Assembly: GCA_934140005.1 (NCBI GenBank)
Contig: CAKPBB010000021.1
Location: 1 to 29,926 of the forward strand
DNA: 29,926 nt
Origin: an uncultured Clostridia bacterium
Lineage (GTDB): Bacteria; Bacillota; Clostridia; TANB77; CAG-508
Direction: 5' to 3'
This document shows, one piece after another, positions 1 to 8,023 of the stretch. The notes under the pieces are model-generated. The model had not been told where the DNA came from. It worked only from the letters and a program-made list of their open reading frames with translations, and made no database searches. The first letter of the stretch is position 1. Each line of letters begins with the position of its first letter. Made by a program: the position numbers and the translations under genes.

Positions 1-507
1 ATAAAATTGCCAGATTCATCAGATTTACAATATTTATTTTTAAGAAATATGTATCCAGGATTACATTTTAATATTCCGGATTTGTCAAAATATGAAAATC
101 TTATAGCTTTATATCTTGATGAGAATTTTTTAAATAAAAATGATTTTAATACATTATGTGCACAGCTGAATAATAAAAAATCTTTAACAGAAATTGATTT
201 ATCAAAAAATAGCATTTCCAGTATTGAGAACATTTACCTAATTGGAAGTGTAGAAAATGATGCAAAAAATATTACGATAAATTTAGAAAATAATATCATA
301 CGAAGTCTAGCGGGAATTGAAAAATTAAATAATAATATTGTTTCTATTAATTTTTCAAATAATGATATTACAGATATAAGTCCTTTGCTAGAACTAGCAA
401 AAAATAATTCTAATAAGAAATTAACAAAAATTGTTTTAACAGGAAATGCACAAATATCAGAAAATGATTTGAATAAATTGAAACAATATTATACTGTCGT
501 TTATTAA
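1..507 (+). CDS. Leucine-rich-repeat protein, C-terminal part (5' end outside window)
   Basis: The reading frame is open from the first base, so this is the end of a longer gene; the TTG at 7 is only an internal codon. The visible part, about 168 residues, carries leucine-rich repeats of the type L-x-x-I-x-L-x-x-N-x-I, for example LTEIDLSKNSISSI, ITINLENNIIRSLAGI, IVSINFSNNDITDISPL and LTKIVLTGNAQI. Such repeats form a curved protein-binding scaffold and in clostridia are often found in surface or secreted proteins. No membrane anchor or sorting signal is visible in this part. It is followed 9 bases later by a small membrane-anchored protein with a good ribosome binding site, so the two are probably cotranscribed. 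The partner and role are unknown. Confidence 0.75.
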   Translation: MKLPDSSDLQYLFLRNMYPGLHFNIPDLSKYENLIALYLDENFLNKNDFNTLCAQLNNKKSLTEIDLSKNSISSIENIYLIGSVENDAKNITINLENNIIRSLAGIEKLNNNIVSINFSNNDITDISPLLELAKNNSNKKLTKIVLTGNAQISENDLNKLKQYYTVVY

Positions 508-516
508 GGAGAGAAA

Positions 517-816
517 ATGAAGAAGAAAAATAGAATAATTTTTATAATAATAGTTTGTTGTATAGTAATGAGTGTTTTTTTTATAATTATAAATAATAAA
601 ATGAAAATAAATGAAGAAAATAATAATATCATTTATAATGAGGATGAACAAAAAATACAAGAATTAAGAAATCAATATAATATAAATAAAAGTGATGAAG
701 AAATAAATGAAATGGAAAGCTATGAAATGACAACTGAAGAAATTTTATATAAAGAACAACTAGATGCTATTAATAAAAAAGAAATAAATAATAATTTTAA
801 ATTTGAAGACAAATAA
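517..816 (+). CDS. Small hypothetical single-pass membrane protein
   Basis: This 99-residue protein is not recognised as a known family. AAGGAGA lies just upstream of the ATG, which supports the start. Residues 1-5 are basic (MKKKN) and residues 6-26 form one strongly hydrophobic segment, so it is an N-terminal signal anchor or uncleaved signal peptide. The rest is a highly charged, Asn/Glu/Lys-rich tail without cysteines that would lie outside the cell. It sits 9 bases after the LRR gene and may be its small partner. No clear terminator follows it before the next promoter near 892. Confidence 0.6.
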   Translation: MKKKNRIIFIIIVCCIVMSVFFIIINNKMKINEENNNIIYNEDEQKIQELRNQYNINKSDEEINEMESYEMTTEEILYKEQLDAINKKEINNNFKFEDK

Positions 817-891
817 TTATTTAGTAATAAAGAATTATTTGAAAAATATTAATCCTAATTTATATCATTTTTGTAACATTATATAAAAATA

Positions 892-920
892 TTGACAAAA
901 TAACCAATATAGTATAAAAA
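892..920 (+). promoter_or_regulatory. Putative sigma-A promoter of the TM2 gene
   Basis: A perfect TTGACA (892-897) is followed by TATAAA at 913-918 (15-base spacer) or TAAAAA at 915-920 (17-base spacer). It lies about 40 bases before the TM2 gene's start codon. The -35 is convincing; the -10 choice is uncertain. Confidence 0.45.
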
Positions 921-959
921 TATGATAAGAAAAACGAAGATTAAAGGAGTGGACAAAAG

Positions 960-1259
960 ATGGCAGATAAAAAAGAAGAAAAAGAAGTTAAACCAAAAAA
1001 CTGGTTAACAACATTGATTTTATGTTGGTTTTTAGGTTTTTTAGGTGTACATCGTTTATATGCTGGTAAATTAGGTTCAGGATTTTTAATGGCTTATGGA
1101 ACAGCTTGTGCAATTTGCATTTTAGGTGTAAATGTATATTTAGGTGCAGCAGCTTTCGTTGTTGTTGGTGGTTTTGTAGTTAATGATTTTCTACTAATTG
1201 CAACAAAACATTTTAAAGATTGCTATGGTAATGAAATTGTTGAAGAAAAAGTACAATAA
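960..1259 (+). CDS. TM2 domain membrane protein
   Basis: This 99-residue protein has a lysine-rich N-terminus (residues 1-14) followed by a TM2 domain. The domain has two hydrophobic segments joined by the typical turn: FLGFLGVHRLYAGKLGSG at about 24-41 matches the family pattern of an FLG-x-x-G-x-H-R-x-Y motif, and the second helix is near 57-80. TM2 proteins are small membrane proteins of unclear function, common in Firmicutes. AAAGGAGT before the ATG at 960 supports the start. The gene has its own promoter upstream and a hairpin terminator just after the stop, so it appears to be a single-gene unit. The acidic tail after the second helix is probably cytoplasmic. Confidence 0.85.
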   Translation: MADKKEEKEVKPKNWLTTLILCWFLGFLGVHRLYAGKLGSGFLMAYGTACAICILGVNVYLGAAAFVVVGGFVVNDFLLIATKHFKDCYGNEIVEEKVQ

Positions 1260-1269
1260 GATACAAAAG

Positions 1270-1304
1270 ATGCAGGAAATATAATATATTTGCCTGCATT
1301 TTCT
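1270..1304 (+). terminator. Intrinsic terminator after the TM2 gene
   Basis: ATGCAGG (1270-1276) pairs with CCTGCAT (1293-1299). The AT-rich inner bases can extend the stem, and ATTTTCT follows. Confidence 0.75.
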
Positions 1305-1365
1305 ATATACTAAATAAAGTTATATTATTTATTACACTTGAATAATATAAAAAGGGGGATTTATT

Positions 1366-2055
1366 ATGTCAGAAAACGAAAATGATAAAAAGACTAATTC
1401 AACAGAAGAAATCAAAGAAGAAATTAAGAAAGAAACAAAAGAAACAGTAAACCAAGTAAAAGAAACTATAAAAAAAGTAGACTTTAAAGAAGATACAAAA
1501 GCTACAACAAGTTTCGTAAAAGAAATGTTTTCAAATCCTTTTGAAGCTATAAGAAATGTAGCTTCTGGTAAGGAAAATGTATTTTCAAAAGCTGTAATAT
1601 TAACAATTATATATATTGCACTTAGTGTAATTTGCCAAATTTTAAGTTTATTCAAATATGGTAAATATTCAGGATTAGGACATAATTTTAAAAATTTAAT
1701 TATATCTATTCTAAATCCAGCAATATATATTGTTGTGGTTTCTGCTGTGGTATATTTATTTAATAGAGAGAATAAGAAATCTTTAACAACAGTTCTTTCA
1801 ACAATAGTTGTATGTTCTGTAACAATAATAATAAATGAAGCAATTTCAATTATAGCAGTTTTAGTAAGTGGAATTAGTATTATTACAAGCCCAATTTCAA
1901 CAATGTTTTCAGCTATTGCAACAGTTCTTACATATTTTGGTATGAAGGATTTACTTGAAGTTGATGAACATAAAGATTTTATCAAAAAATATGCAGTAAT
2001 TAGATTAGTTATTGCATTTGCTTTTGTAATATTAGCTAGAATTGGAATATACTAA
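1366..2055 (+). CDS. Polytopic membrane protein with charged N-terminal segment (Yip1-like)
   Basis: This 229-residue protein starts after a strong AAAGGGGGA ribosome binding site. Residues 1-60 are extremely rich in Lys and Glu (EEIKEEIKKETKE) and are predicted to be helical and cytoplasmic. Residues from about 75 to the end contain four or five hydrophobic segments (near 76-95, 110-132, 140-160, 165-190 and 208-227). The arrangement, a soluble head followed by a compact membrane domain, resembles bacterial Yip1-domain or similar hypothetical membrane proteins, but I cannot name the family with certainty. A clear terminator follows it. It lies between the TM2 gene and gatCAB without sharing a transcript with either. 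Confidence 0.65.
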   Translation: MSENENDKKTNSTEEIKEEIKKETKETVNQVKETIKKVDFKEDTKATTSFVKEMFSNPFEAIRNVASGKENVFSKAVILTIIYIALSVICQILSLFKYGKYSGLGHNFKNLIISILNPAIYIVVVSAVVYLFNRENKKSLTTVLSTIVVCSVTIIINEAISIIAVLVSGISIITSPISTMFSAIATVLTYFGMKDLLEVDEHKDFIKKYAVIRLVIAFAFVILARIGIY

Positions 2056-2077
2056 AGTATAGAATTAAATAAAGTTT

Positions 2078-2114
2078 AAAATGGCAATTTCTTTTAAAGA
2101 GTTGCCATTTTTTT
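2078..2114 (+). terminator. Intrinsic terminator before gatCAB
   Basis: AAAATGGCAA pairs with TTGCCATTTT across a short loop, and the 3' arm runs into seven T residues (2108-2114). Confidence 0.85.
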
Positions 2115-2124
2115 GCTATTTTTC

Positions 2125-2153
2125 TTGTAATTTTGATTGTTTCAGTATATAAT
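2125..2153 (+). promoter_or_regulatory. Sigma-A promoter of gatCAB
   Basis: TTGTAA (2125-2130), a 17-base spacer, then a perfect TATAAT (2148-2153). It lies directly after the preceding terminator and 69 bases before the gatC start. Confidence 0.7.
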
Positions 2154-2221
2154 AAAACATTATAAAAATACGATGAATTTAAGTGCAGTAAACTTTTGGG
2201 TTTAAGGAAAGGAGTTCAAAA

Positions 2222-2509
2222 ATGGCAATTAGCAAAGAAGAAATAATACATATTGCAAATTTAGCAGAACTTAACTTATCTGAAAAAGAGATTGAAGGAT
2301 ATGCTAAAGACATGAATGAGATATTAGAATTTGCAAATATGATTAACTCTGTTGATACTTCAGAAGCAAAAGAAACAATAGGAGCAAATTCAAAATATAA
2401 TGTATTTAGAAAAGATGAAGTAAAAGAATTTAAAGATACAGAAAAGCTTTTACAAAATGCTCCAAGTAAAGATGATGGAATGTTTCATATTCCAAATGTT
2501 ATAAATTAA
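2222..2509 (+). CDS. gatC: Asp-tRNA(Asn)/Glu-tRNA(Gln) amidotransferase subunit C
   Basis: GatC is the small, belt-like subunit that wraps around GatA and GatB and stabilises the amidotransferase complex. The 95-residue length is normal for the family. The N-terminus has the typical pattern (IxxIAxLAxLxLSExE), followed by the middle motif MNEILEFANMINSVDTSEAKE, and the C-terminus DDGMFHIPNVIN is the family's F-x-V-P-x-V/I ending. The gene is preceded by GGAAAGGAG seven bases before the ATG. It is first in the gatC-gatA-gatB operon, with promoter at 2125 and terminator at 5479. Presence of the complex implies that Gln-tRNA and/or Asn-tRNA are made by the indirect route from misacylated tRNA. 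Confidence 0.95.
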   Translation: MAISKEEIIHIANLAELNLSEKEIEGYAKDMNEILEFANMINSVDTSEAKETIGANSKYNVFRKDEVKEFKDTEKLLQNAPSKDDGMFHIPNVIN

Positions 2510-2547
2510 AGAGCTATATAAATTTACATTTAAGAAAGGAGATTACA

Positions 2548-4023
2548 ATGGAACTATATGAACTTACAGTTCACGAATTAGCTGAAAAATTAGAAAAAAG
2601 AGAAATTACAGCTGAAGAACTTACAAAAAGTTATTTTAATAGAATAAAAGAAAAAGATAGTCAAGTAAAAGCCTATGTGTCAACATTAGAAGAAACAGCA
2701 ATTGAAAAGGCTAAAGAGATTGATACAGCTAGAGCAAACGGGAAAAAAGTTGGTAAATATGCTGGAATTCCAATTGGAATAAAAGACAATATGTGTGTAG
2801 ATGGTACAAGAACAACTTGCAGTTCAAAAATGTTAGAAAACTTTGTTGCACCGTATAATGCAACTGTTATAGAAAAGTTAAATGAGGAAGGCCTTGTTTA
2901 TCTTGGAAAATTAAATATGGATGAATTTGCAATGGGGGGGTCAACAGAATATTCAGCATTCTTTAAAACAGCAAATCCATGGGACTTAGAAAGAGTACCA
3001 GGAGGTTCATCTGGTGGTTCAGCAGCAGCTGTTGCTAGTAGCATGGCACCTTGGGCTTTAGGAAGCGATACAGGTGGAAGTATTCGTCAACCTTCATCAC
3101 TTTGTGGTGTTGTTGGATTAAAACCTACTTATGGTTTAGTTTCAAGATATGGTTTGGTTGCTTTTGCATCATCATTAGACCAAATTGGTCCAATCACAAA
3201 AGATGTTACAGATTCAGCAATTTTATTAAACTTAATTGCTGGACATGACGAAAAAGATTCAACTTCAATGGAAATAGAAGAAAAGGATTATACAAAATCA
3301 TTAGTTAATGATGTAAAGGGAATGAGAATAGGTATTCCAAAGGAATATTTAGGAGAAGGCATAAATTCAGATGTTAAAGATGCAATATTAAGAGTTGCTA
3401 AAAAATATGAAGAAATGGGTGCTGTTGTAGAAGAATGTTCTTTAGATGTTGGTAAATATGCAACTGCTGTTTATTATATTATTGCATGTGCTGAAGCTAG
3501 TTCAAATTTAGGAAGATTTGATGGAATTAGATATGGATATAGAACAAAGAACTTTACTAATTTGAAAGATATATATCGTAATTCAAGAAGTGAAGGTTTT
3601 GGACCAGAAGTAAAAAGAAGAATTATTTTAGGTACTTATGTTTTATCATCAGGATACTATGATGCATATTACAAAAAGGCTCAAAAGGTTAGAACTATTA
3701 TAAAAGATGCGTATGATGAGCTATTTGAAAAATATGATGTTTTATTAACACCTACATCACCAACAACAGCTTTTAAAATGGGAGAAAAGTCAAATAATCC
3801 ATTAGAAATGTATTTAGCTGATATTTGTACAGTACCAGTAAATATAGCTGGATTGCCAGGAATAAGTGTACCTTGTGAATTAGATAGCAAAGGATTGCCA
3901 ATAGGTTTCCAACTAATAGCCAAACCATTTGCAGAAGAAACACTATTTAGAGCTGCTTATACTTATGAGCAAAATACTAATTTTAAAGAAAATAAACCAA
4001 CTTTTAAAGGAGGTAAATGCTAA
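2548..4023 (+). CDS. gatA: Asp-tRNA(Asn)/Glu-tRNA(Gln) amidotransferase subunit A (amidase)
   Basis: GatA hydrolyses glutamine and passes the ammonia through a tunnel to GatB. The 491-residue protein is full length. It is an amidase-signature enzyme with the Ser-cisSer-Lys triad visible: K79 in GIPIGIKDN, S154 in PGGSSGGSAAAVAS and S178 in GSDTGGSIRQP. These are the same positions known for the Staphylococcus aureus enzyme. The C-terminal part has LPGISVPCELDSKGLPIGFQ, which contributes to glutamine binding. AAAGGAG precedes the ATG. The gene lies 38 bases after gatC and its stop TAA overlaps the A of the preferred gatB start (TAATG), which suggests translational coupling. Confidence 0.97.
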   Translation: MELYELTVHELAEKLEKREITAEELTKSYFNRIKEKDSQVKAYVSTLEETAIEKAKEIDTARANGKKVGKYAGIPIGIKDNMCVDGTRTTCSSKMLENFVAPYNATVIEKLNEEGLVYLGKLNMDEFAMGGSTEYSAFFKTANPWDLERVPGGSSGGSAAAVASSMAPWALGSDTGGSIRQPSSLCGVVGLKPTYGLVSRYGLVAFASSLDQIGPITKDVTDSAILLNLIAGHDEKDSTSMEIEEKDYTKSLVNDVKGMRIGIPKEYLGEGINSDVKDAILRVAKKYEEMGAVVEECSLDVGKYATAVYYIIACAEASSNLGRFDGIRYGYRTKNFTNLKDIYRNSRSEGFGPEVKRRIILGTYVLSSGYYDAYYKKAQKVRTIIKDAYDELFEKYDVLLTPTSPTTAFKMGEKSNNPLEMYLADICTVPVNIAGLPGISVPCELDSKGLPIGFQLIAKPFAEETLFRAAYTYEQNTNFKENKPTFKGGKC

Positions 4024-5462
4024 TGATTAGAGATGACTACGAAGTAGTAATTGGACTAGAAGTACATTGCGAATTATCTACTAAAACAAAGATTTTTTGC
4101 TCTTGTCCTACTGGTTTTGGTGCTACACCAAATACACATTGTTGTCCAATTTGTATGGCAATGCCTGGAACACTTCCAGTATTGAATGAAAAAGTTGTTG
4201 AATATGCAGTAAAAGCAGGTCTTGCAACAAATTGTAAAATTGCGCACAATAGTAAAAATGATAGAAAAAATTACTTTTATCCAGATTTACCAAAAGCATA
4301 TCAGATTTCACAATTTGATTTACCTCTTTGCTATGAAGGCTTTGTAACGATAGATACAGAAGAGGGAGAAAAGAAAATTGGCTTAACTCGTATTCATATA
4401 GAAGAAGATACTGGAAAATTAAATCATGATGAATACGGCAGAGGCAGTTTCTTAGACCTTAATAGAGCAGGAGCTCCTTTAATCGAAATAGTATCAGAAC
4501 CTGATTTGAGAAGTAGTAGTGAAGTAGACAGCTATATTAGAAAAATAAAATCAATATTAGAATATATTGAAGTTTCTGATTGTAAAATGCAAGAGGGTTC
4601 ATTAAGAGCTGATGTTAATGTTTCTGTAAGAAAAAAAGGTGCAAAAGAGTATGGCACTAGAACTGAAATGAAAGGTATGAGTTCATTTAGAAATATTATA
4701 AGAGCAATTGATTATGAAGCAGAAAGACAAATTGAAGTTTTGGAAAATGGTGGTACAATTGCGCAAGAAACTTTGAGATGGGATGAAATTTCTGGAAAAA
4801 CATTTGCAATGAGAGATAAAGAAGATGCAAAGGATTATAGATATTTTCCAGATCCAGATTTAGTTGCAATAAAACTTACAGATGAATATATTGATAATAT
4901 CAAAAATTCTTTACCAGAATTACCTGAAAGTAGAATAAAGAGATACATATCAGATTTTGAACTTACAGAGAAAGCTGCTAAATTTGTTACTGCATCAAAA
5001 TATTATTCAAATATGTTTGAAGAAGCAATAAAGGAATGTAAGAATCCAAAATCTGTAAGCAACTGGATTATGTCAGATATTGCAAGAATTGTAAATGAGA
5101 AAGAAGAAGAACCAGATCAAATACCATTTACTGGAAAAGATTTAGGTGAATTAGTTTCTTTAATTGATAAAGGAACAATAAGCACAGCAATTGCTAAAAA
5201 AGTTTTAGAGGAAATGTTTGAAAATGCAGAAAAGCCAAGTAAGATTATTGAAGCCAAAGGATGGGTTCAAATCTCAGATGAAAGTGCTATAAAAGATGTA
5301 GTAATGCAAGTATTAGAAGCAAATCCACAGTCAATTGCAGATTTTAAAGCTGGAAAAGATAGAGCACTTGGATTTTTAGTTGGACAAGCTATGAAAGCTA
5401 CAAAAGGAAAAGCAAATCCACAAATGTTGAATAAAATGTTCTTAGAAGAACTAAATAAATAG
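4023..5462 (+). CDS. gatB: Asp-tRNA(Asn)/Glu-tRNA(Gln) amidotransferase subunit B
   Basis: GatB binds the misacylated tRNA, activates the Glu/Asp side chain with ATP and performs the transamidation. The protein starts with the family signature YEVVIGLEVHCELSTKTKIF. It then has the cysteine zinc-site region (CSC, then HCCPIC) and KNYFYPDLPKAYQISQFD, and ends in a YqeY-like tail domain (about 340-479) with SIADFKAGKDRALGFLVGQAM. Two in-frame ATGs compete. AAAGGAGG (4006-4013) lies 9 bases before the ATG at 4023 but only 3 before that at 4017, so 4023 is preferred (479 residues). That choice gives a one-base overlap with the gatA stop. It is the last gene of the operon, followed by a strong bidirectional hairpin. 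Confidence 0.96.
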   Translation: MIRDDYEVVIGLEVHCELSTKTKIFCSCPTGFGATPNTHCCPICMAMPGTLPVLNEKVVEYAVKAGLATNCKIAHNSKNDRKNYFYPDLPKAYQISQFDLPLCYEGFVTIDTEEGEKKIGLTRIHIEEDTGKLNHDEYGRGSFLDLNRAGAPLIEIVSEPDLRSSSEVDSYIRKIKSILEYIEVSDCKMQEGSLRADVNVSVRKKGAKEYGTRTEMKGMSSFRNIIRAIDYEAERQIEVLENGGTIAQETLRWDEISGKTFAMRDKEDAKDYRYFPDPDLVAIKLTDEYIDNIKNSLPELPESRIKRYISDFELTEKAAKFVTASKYYSNMFEEAIKECKNPKSVSNWIMSDIARIVNEKEEEPDQIPFTGKDLGELVSLIDKGTISTAIAKKVLEEMFENAEKPSKIIEAKGWVQISDESAIKDVVMQVLEANPQSIADFKAGKDRALGFLVGQAMKATKGKANPQMLNKMFLEELNK

Positions 5463-5478
5463 AGTTATAATATTATTA

Positions 5479-5520
5479 AAAAGCAGACAAAATCATTTTA
5501 TTTTGATTTTGTCTGCTTTT
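5479..5520. terminator. Bidirectional terminator between gatB and the convergent small membrane gene
   Basis: A nearly perfect stem of about 16 bp, AAAGCAGACAAAATCA against TGATTTTGTCTGCTTT, has an A-run on the left and a T-run on the right. It can therefore end transcripts from both sides. Confidence 0.9.
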
Positions 5521-5525
5521 ACATT

Positions 5526-5789
5526 TTATGTATGAGTAACTTTATATTGATTTATTGTGATTCCAAATATGTAAGCTGATATGCTAATTAAAGCACCTGA
5601 TTTGAAAAGGGATATGCTACTAAAAATCAAAAGCCTAGAAGTATTAAATTTGTAACAGTAAAACAAAATAAAAATACTAATTAAAGATATAAAAATAGAA
5701 ATATAATTACTAATATAAATAGCTTTTAAAGTTCTTTTATCTAATTTATCAAATTGACTTTTTAAATTTTTAAAGAAAGAAGATACCAT
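5526..5789 (-). CDS. Small hypothetical two-helix membrane protein
   Basis: This 87-residue protein is of unrecognised family. The best start is the ATG at 5789 (MVSSFFKNLKSQ), because GGAGGT lies four bases upstream. A TTG at 5801 would put the ribosome binding site inside the gene. The N-terminal 25 residues are basic and amphipathic. Two hydrophobic segments follow, at about 24-47 (IYISNYISIFISLISIFILFY) and 55-77, joined by a short loop. It has its own promoter and shares the bidirectional terminator with gatB. It is downstream of rpsT in the same direction but separated from it by two terminators. Confidence 0.65.
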   Translation of the reverse strand: MVSSFFKNLKSQFDKLDKRTLKAIYISNYISIFISLISIFILFYCYKFNTSRLLIFSSISLFKSGALISISAYIFGITINQYKVTHT

Positions 5790-5828
5790 ATTTACCTCCA
5801 AATGTACATAACTTATAAACTTAAATAT

Positions 5829-5857
5829 ATTCTAACAGATTTAATCTAACAGTTCAA
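5829..5857 (-). promoter_or_regulatory. Sigma-A promoter of the small membrane protein gene
   Basis: Read on the minus strand: TTGAAC (5857-5852), a 17-base spacer, TAGAAT (5834-5829). The octamer CTGTTAGA occurs twice, once in the spacer and once running into the -10, with AGATTTAATCT between; this could be a regulator site. Confidence 0.65.
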
Positions 5858-5873
5858 AGGTAAATATTGGTAA

Positions 5874-5905
5874 CAAAAAAAGATGTGCTTAAAAAACACA
5901 TCTTT
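5874..5905 (-). terminator. Second (distal) terminator after rpsT
   Basis: AAAGATGTG (5879-5887) pairs with CACATCTTT (5897-5905). On the minus strand the stem is followed by seven or more T residues. Confidence 0.85.
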
Positions 5906-5915
5906 ATGATAAAAA

Positions 5916-5946
5916 TAAAATCCTAGAACTTATTGGTTCTAGGGTT
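5916..5946 (-). terminator. First (proximal) terminator after rpsT
   Basis: On the minus strand CCTAGAAC pairs with GTTCTAGG around a short loop and is followed by ATTTTATTTTT. Together with the hairpin at 5874-5905 it forms a tandem terminator. Confidence 0.85.
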
Positions 5947-5950
5947 TTAT

Positions 5951-6214
5951 CTATTTTACAGTATTTAATTTTTTTGCTAAATTTGATTTTTTTCTAGATG
6001 CTGTGTTTGCTTTAATAACACCTTTTGAACAAGCTTGGTCAACTTTTTTAACTGCATTGTTAAAAGCAACTTCAGCTTTTTCTTTATTTCCTTCTTCAAC
6101 AGCTGATTCAAATGATTTAACTGCTGTTTTGTAAGCTGATTTTACCATGTTATTTTGTAGTGTTTTTTTCTCAATAACACTTACTCTTTTAATAGCTGAT
6201 TTAATATTTGGCAT
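5951..6214 (-). CDS. rpsT: 30S ribosomal protein S20
   Basis: S20 is a three-helix protein that binds the 5' domain and helix 44 of 16S rRNA. The 87-residue length is typical. The N-terminus MPNIKSAIKRV and the C-terminal ANTASRKKSNLAKKLN are diagnostic for the family, and basic residues are spread along the helices. The ATG at 6214 is preceded by GGAGGT with six bases between. It is a single-gene transcript with a strong promoter (6257-6285) and tandem terminators, divergent from rpiB. No leader structure for autoregulation was evident in the short 5' region. Confidence 0.97.
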   Translation of the reverse strand: MPNIKSAIKRVSVIEKKTLQNNMVKSAYKTAVKSFESAVEEGNKEKAEVAFNNAVKKVDQACSKGVIKANTASRKKSNLAKKLNTVK

Positions 6215-6256
6215 AATTTCACCTCCGTATAGTCCATAGTAAATTTTACTTTAAAC

Positions 6257-6285
6257 ATTTTAACACGATAAATTAGAAATTGCAA
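6257..6285 (-). promoter_or_regulatory. rpsT: Sigma-A promoter of rpsT
   Basis: On the minus strand: TTGCAA (6285-6280), a 17-base spacer, TAAAAT (6262-6257), about 43 bases before the rpsT start. Confidence 0.75.
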
Positions 6286-6426
6286 GTGATTTATCAAAAA
6301 ATATTGGTAAAATATAAAAAAACTAGTAGATTTTCACAAAAAATTCACATATTTAGGTTAGAATATTATTGTATTATAAGAGAAACTGTGATATATTGTG
6401 GGCAATTGGTACAAAGGAGGGATAAT

Positions 6427-6873
6427 ATGATAGCACTTGGTTGTGATCATGGAGGATATAAACTTAAAGAAGAAATAAAAAAGTATTTAGATGAAAATCA
6501 AATACCATACAAAGATTTTGGAACAAATTCAGAAGAAAGAACTGATTTTCCAATTTATGCAAAAAAAGTTGCACAAGCTGTTACTTCAAAAGAATGTGAC
6601 TGTGGAATTTTAATTTGTAGGACAGGCTTTGGAATGGCAATTACTGCAAATAAATTTAAAGGAATTAGATGTGCAGCTTGCTATGATGAATCTACTGCTA
6701 AACAAGCTAAAGAACATTCAAATATAAATATACTTGCTTTACCAGCAGACTATATAAATATTAGCAAAGCTGTTTCAATGATAAGAGTTTGGTTAGGTTC
6801 AGAGTTTTTAAAAGGAAGATATTTAGAAAGAGTACAAATGATAAATGAAATAGAAAAAGAAAATATGAAATAG
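6427..6873 (+). CDS. rpiB: RpiB/LacA/LacB-family sugar-phosphate isomerase (RpiB-like)
   Basis: The family interconverts aldose and ketose phosphates; RpiB itself converts ribose-5-phosphate and ribulose-5-phosphate in the pentose phosphate pathway. The true start is the ATG at 6427, with AAAGGAGG six bases upstream, giving 148 residues, the usual RpiB length. The N-terminal GCDHGGYKLK and the catalytic Cys64 in LICRTGFGM are present. Several family positions differ: the usual CGTG loop is CRTG, the HNDxNVLAxGxR stretch is HSNINILALPADY, and the GGRHxxRV motif is KGRYLERV with His replaced by Tyr. Substrate choice may therefore differ from ribose-5-phosphate. The next gene, a WecA/TagO-type enzyme, follows after 19 bases and ends with a terminator, so the two are probably one operon. 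Confidence 0.85.
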   Translation: MIALGCDHGGYKLKEEIKKYLDENQIPYKDFGTNSEERTDFPIYAKKVAQAVTSKECDCGILICRTGFGMAITANKFKGIRCAACYDESTAKQAKEHSNINILALPADYINISKAVSMIRVWLGSEFLKGRYLERVQMINEIEKENMK

Positions 6874-6892
6874 TAATAGGACGGAATTGAAA

Positions 6893-8023
6893 ATGTGGGG
6901 AGATATAGCAATCGCATTTACAATAGCATTTGTTACATCATTTATGGCAACACCATATACGATTAGAATTGCTAAAAAACTTGGTGCTGTTGATACACCG
7001 AAAGATCAACGAAGAATAAATAAAATTGTAATGCCAAGACTTGGAGGATTAGCTGTTATATTAGGATTTCTAGTTTCTGTAATATATTTGTTAGCTGTAA
7101 TGCTAATTGAAAAAAATATAAATCTAGAAGCTGATAACTTATATCTAAAGCTAATAGGATTTTTCGTTGGTGCTGTAATCATAGGATTAACATGTTTCTA
7201 TGATGATGTAAAAGGTGTAAAAGCATTAGTAAAGTTAACTGCTCAAATTATTGCTGCAATTGTTGTTATATGCTGTGGAATTAGAATTGATAGAATTGAT
7301 GTTGCATTTATTGATAACTTTTTTCCAGAATGGGCATATAACATACTTACAGTTGGGTGGATAGTAGGAATCACAAATGCTTTAAACTTAATAGATGGAT
7401 TAGATGGACTATCAACAGGTATTTCAATAATATCTTGTATATCATTACTTATGATATTTTCATTAAATGGTTCACCTTTAATATCAATAATTTTAATAAC
7501 TGCATTATGTGGTTCTTTAGTAGGATTTTTACCATATAATTTTAATCCAGCGAAAACTTTTATTGGAGATACAGGTTCTAATTTTTTAGGATATAGTTTA
7601 GCAATCATATCAATACTTGGTGTAGCAAAAACGTATACAGCAATAGTAATTGTAGCACCACTTATAGTTCTTGCTTTACCATTGTTTGATACGGTATTTG
7701 CAATATTTAGAAGGTTGAAAAATGGTAAATCTTTAAAAGCTATAATTGAACCTGATGCAGGACATCTACATCATAAAATGTTAAAAAAAGGTTTTACACA
7801 GAAACAAGCAGTTTTAATTTTATATGGATTAAGTGCTGTTTTAGGAATGTTTGCAGTTATATTATTAGATAGTGGAATATGGAAAGCTTTATCATTTGCT
7901 TTAATGATTATTGCTATAATTGCAATGGGATATAAAGAATTTTTTAAACAAAGACTTCTATGTGACCATGATCCAGATTTAAATGAAGAAATAGATGAAA
8001 AACATATTAGACATGATGTGTAA
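6893..8023 (+). CDS. WecA/TagO-type polyprenyl-phosphate sugar-1-phosphate transferase
   Basis: Enzymes of this family move GlcNAc-1-P (or a related sugar phosphate) from a UDP-sugar to undecaprenyl phosphate, the first membrane step in teichoic acid or other wall polymer synthesis. The ATG at 6893 has AGGACGG eight bases upstream, giving 376 residues with about ten hydrophobic segments. Family motifs are clear: CFYDDVKG with D104/D105, NALNLIDGLDGLSTG with D168 and D171, FIGDTGSNFLGY, and HLHHKMLKKGFTQKQ, which is the HxHH motif of the WecA/TagO branch rather than MraY. RpiB-like lies directly upstream. A good terminator starts at the stop codon. Confidence 0.9.
   Translation: MWGDIAIAFTIAFVTSFMATPYTIRIAKKLGAVDTPKDQRRINKIVMPRLGGLAVILGFLVSVIYLLAVMLIEKNINLEADNLYLKLIGFFVGAVIIGLTCFYDDVKGVKALVKLTAQIIAAIVVICCGIRIDRIDVAFIDNFFPEWAYNILTVGWIVGITNALNLIDGLDGLSTGISIISCISLLMIFSLNGSPLISIILITALCGSLVGFLPYNFNPAKTFIGDTGSNFLGYSLAIISILGVAKTYTAIVIVAPLIVLALPLFDTVFAIFRRLKNGKSLKAIIEPDAGHLHHKMLKKGFTQKQAVLILYGLSAVLGMFAVILLDSGIWKALSFALMIIAIIAMGYKEFFKQRLLCDHDPDLNEEIDEKHIRHDV

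Noticed and set aside
1332..1985. 217-residue open frame on the minus strand
   Set aside because: It is antisense to the membrane protein at 1366-2055, has no ribosome binding site and mirrors its low-complexity, Lys/Glu-rich codons.
6280..6426. N-terminal extension of the RpiB-like protein from a TTG at 6280
   Set aside because: The extension is not family-like, overlaps the rpsT promoter, and a strong AAAGGAGG sits just before the ATG at 6427.
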